From assembly GCA_025449115.1 (NCBI GenBank), contig JAHLKC010000025.1, positions 1 to 64,000 on the forward strand: 64,000 nt of DNA, written 5' to 3'. The position numbers and the translations under genes were made by a program. The stretch comes from Chytridium lagenaria. Lineage: Eukaryota; Chytridiomycota; Chytridiomycetes; Chytridiales; Chytridiaceae. Shown here piece after piece: positions 61,348-64,000 of the stretch (its first letter is position 1; every line of letters begins with the position of its first letter). The notes under the pieces are model-generated. The model saw only the letters and a program-made list of their open reading frames with translations, did no database searches and was not told the origin of the DNA.

Positions 61348-61909
61348 GAGGTCGGGGGTTTATTTTGGGTGGGATACATACATATATACATAAGGGCATT
61401 GTTGGGGTTTGTAGCGCAGGTCGCTCCGCAAAACTCCAATAAAAACATGATATGATGAAGAAAAAAATGTCATTTTTATTGCTGCTTAGATACAGTAAGT
61501 ACGTTTGGAACGGTTTTGCTTCGTCAAGGGCGGATAAGGAGGAACTTAAGATGGCTTGTGGTTATTTTACGCGATTTCCTTATAGTTTTTCATTTTTTCG
61601 TTTTCTTTATTTTGAGTAAAGCTCTTTAGAACCTGAAAAACATCTAAGCACTATACGATCCCTGTAGCCTTCACTCCACGTAAAATAGTTTGGTTCCGAA
61701 TTGATTGCGGTCAAGTCAATTTGTCAAAACCTGCCTTATTTGTGTGCTCCAAACCTCCCCAAAAAAGACCTTGAAATCAATCACACCATCCATCAACATC
61801 ACAACACCCCATTTCCATCTACATCATCCTCGGCAGTCCCAAACATCAGCAATCACCTTCCCACCAAAAAACCCAGCATTCACCATCATCCCCCATCCTT
61901 TCCCTTCCA
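61348..61909. other. Intergenic region
   Basis: No gene seen. The C- and A-rich last 200 bases are the likely 5' UTR and promoter of the phosphatase. Confidence 0.5.
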
Positions 61910-63144
61910 ATGACCCCCTTACCCCAAGACCCCGCACCACCAGCATGTGCCACCGACTACTACCCCTCAGACCCAGACCTCGACCTCCCCTGGCATTTCA
62001 GCTGGATAGACGACGGGATGATTGGCGGGATGAGCGCACCCGTTGAGAGAAGACATTGGAAGGCGATGGCGAAGATGGGTGTTGGGTTGGTTGTGAATTT
62101 AACGGAAGCGCCTGTGAGTCCTGCGAGAGAGGAGGAGGGGTTGGGGAGGTTGAGGAGTTGTTGTGAATGTGAGTTGGTGGTTTTTTTTTTTGGGTTTGGT
62201 TTTTTTGAGGGTGTGGAGTGGGTGGTTTGGGGTGAATGGATGCATGCGTTTGAGGAAGGGGTGTTTACCTCCATATTTTTTTTTGGTTGTGAGGCTGCCC
62301 ATTCTTTTATTGATGGTGTAGCCGTTCCTACAGTCCGTATATGCATTGCTCTATTCTGTTATTGCTAAACTTTGGGCATGCATGCATTGAGGCAAGGAAG
62401 GGATGGGGTTTGGCTGTGAAAGAGTGTCATTTTTTTCTCTATACGTTTTCTTCTTTATGTTTTTTCCTACATACTCACCCAATCATTTTCATGTAAACTT
62501 CAAAAAAACCTTTCAACACAGGCGGCTTCATCGACGAACCCTGCGAACCCGACGTATTCCACGACGTCCCCCCAACCCTCCGCGTCCTCTTCCTCCCCAT
62601 CCCCGACGGTTCCGTCCCATCCTTCCCACAACTCCACACCTTTCTCCACCACGTCCACACCACCCACCTTCTCAACCTCCGCGTCCTAGTCCACTGCCAA
62701 GCAGGAGTAGGTCGCACCGGTATCTTTCTCGCGGTGCATCTGATGGAGAAATACAGGATCCCGCCTTTAGAGGCTCTTGAGAAGCTGTGGAGGGTTCGAC
62801 CGCAGAGTTTAAGGTTTCATCCGGTGGATTGGGAGACGGAACCGTTTTGTGGGAGGACGGCGGGGTATCAGAGGAATTATGTGCAGGAGAGGTTTTTGGA
62901 AAGGTATTGGGGGATTTTTGGGGAGGGACGGGGGAGGGAGATGGGGATGGAGGAGATGTTGGAATGGAGACCGCAGAGTGGGTTTGGACATGATGAGGAG
63001 GTATTGGGGTTGATTGATGCGCAGGTGGAGAAACGGATGAGAGCTGCGAATGCGAGGGAATTAAAGAAAATGGAGGAGGAGGAGGTGAAGGAAGAGGAAG
63101 CGGAACAAGATAAATCGTTATCGTCGTCGGTGGATTCCAGTTAA
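61910..63144 (+). CDS. DUSP23-like dual-specificity protein phosphatase
   Basis: Dephosphorylates phospho-Tyr or phospho-Ser/Thr in related enzymes. Two exons (61910-62170 and 62522-63144). The N-terminus WHFSWIDDGMIGGMSAP and LVVNLTEAPV match the DUSP23 start, where FSW is followed by GxxxG. The active site is VHCQAGVGRTGIF (Cys nucleophile, Arg), with LPIPDGS supplying the general-acid Asp. The family core is about 150 residues; here a further 100 or more residues follow (YQRNYVQERFLERYW and an acidic Lys/Glu tail) to TAA at 63,142-63,144. A frame at 63,149-63,400 (FLCYVCRGVTVVGPEGVV) reads naturally as a continuation if one base is missing near 63,140, so the true C-terminus may be at 63,400. 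Confidence 0.85.
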
Positions 63145-64000
63145 AACAGTGGTAGAAGGTGTAGAGAATTTATGTCTCGATGCTCATGTTGCGTTTTCAT
63201 ACATTCCACGAAGTGAACGCCGGAAAGAGTTTTTATGTTACGTGTGTCGCGGGGTGACGGTTGTAGGACCTGAGGGGGTTGTGCCTGGACGAGCTTGGCC
63301 TGCTGAGGAGGATGTTGGGGGATGGTGGAAGAGGAGGGAGAGGGATGATGGGAGGTTTACGGCGGCGGTGCCGTCAAAGAAGTTTGGGTTGTGGAGATGA
63401 GGAGGGAGGGGTCGGAGAGTTCTGGAGGGACTGTGGAGAGTGAGGAAAAGATGGAGGGGGGTTGGGAGTGGAAGGTGAAGGGGGAAGGAGGAAAAAGGGA
63501 GAGGGTGGATAGTAAGAATAATTTTTTATAGGAAGATGAGTTGGTGAATCCTTGGACTGCTTAAACCTCTTTCCGTTATTCGACGTTTTGCGTATGCCCT
63601 TTTCCCCGTTTTTTTTACAATCGCTCATTTTTGTTGTTGTTTCCATATCCTCGCCTTTTTTTTTTTTTCTTTCCTTGTGTGGTCGCATTGCGTTTTTTTT
63701 TTGTGGTAGCATCGCGTTTACTTTTTTTTGGTCGCATCGCGTTTGTTTTTTTTTGGTCGCATCGCGTTTGTTTTTTTATGATCGCATCGCCTTTGTTTTC
63801 TCTGTATCTGTATTTTTCCTATCTACTTTTCGTTAAACCCTCCCCCTCTCTTTCCATAAACCTCCTCATTGCACATTTCGTTTTGTACCCCCCCATTTTC
63901 CAATCGCACATCCTTCTTACATACAATCTGTTCTCACCGGTACCGGGGCAGGACCCCGGTTTCCAAGTTATGACCTTTCCACACACAGTTCAAAGTGGCA
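63145..64000. other. 3' flank and promoter-like sequence
   Basis: A possible phosphatase C-terminal extension (to 63,400), then G-rich and T-rich tracts and a tandem repeat. No other gene seen to the end of the window. Confidence 0.4.
63676..63800. repeat. Tandem repeat, about 25-nt unit (GGTCGCATCGCGTTTG + T run)
   Basis: About five units read from the sequence: TGGTCGCATTGCG, TGGTAGCATCGCG, GGTCGCATCGCG twice and GATCGCATCGCC, each followed by a run of T. Units differ by one or two bases and T-run length. Confidence 0.9.

Noticed and set aside
63676..63800. CRISPR-like array
   Set aside because: Spacers are only T runs, the repeats are very short and the genome is eukaryotic; it is a minisatellite.

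Overview
This looks like nuclear DNA of a zoosporic (chytrid-like) fungus. Most genes are cut by many short GT-AG introns (about 40-350 nt). The gene content is fungal: C2H2 regulators, a WSC wall sensor and a dienelactone hydrolase of fungal type. The window also holds a full-length ARMC4/ODAD2, an outer-dynein-arm docking protein found only where motile flagella exist. That combination points to a flagellated fungus.

Layout. 1-3.45 kb: remnants of an ECM29 gene and of an F-box/ankyrin gene. 4.9-8.5 kb: two + strand copies of an uncharacterised paralogous family. 9.3-10.2 kb: a four-helix membrane protein. 10.8-15.8 kb: ARMC4, 22 exons. 16.6-19.1 kb (-): a zinc-finger regulator with two separate finger pairs. 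21.9-23.6 kb: a secreted coiled-coil protein. 24.4-28.0 kb (-): two more copies of the family. 28.3-33.6 kb (-): a large mobile-element-type gene joining an OTU protease domain, a zinc knuckle and a Fanzor (eukaryotic TnpB) nuclease. 35.2-36.5 kb: WSC receptor. 36.8-42.7 kb (-): UvrD-like helicase with TPR and IQ segments. 43.4-46.1 kb (-): Cys/His-array nuclear protein. 46.5-47.8 kb (-): dienelactone hydrolase. 48.6-51.1 kb (-): three-finger C2H2 regulator. 51.7-53.8 kb (-): single-pass sensory receptor. 54.4-58.3 kb: FHIP-like protein. 58.6-61.3 kb: polytopic membrane protein. 61.9-63.1 kb: DUSP23-like phosphatase. 63.7-63.8 kb: tandem repeat.

The most interesting locus is the OTU-knuckle-Fanzor gene. 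Its exon phases join across the whole length, and the three RuvC motifs and split zinc finger are readable, but stops and frameshifts interrupt it in this sequence.

Caution: single-base frameshifts, usually in homopolymer runs, occur in nearly every multi-exon gene, including ones that must be functional. Many breaks are therefore probably sequence errors. Gene models were assembled by eye from splice signals, protein-family conservation recalled from memory, and comparison among the four paralogues. No search was run.
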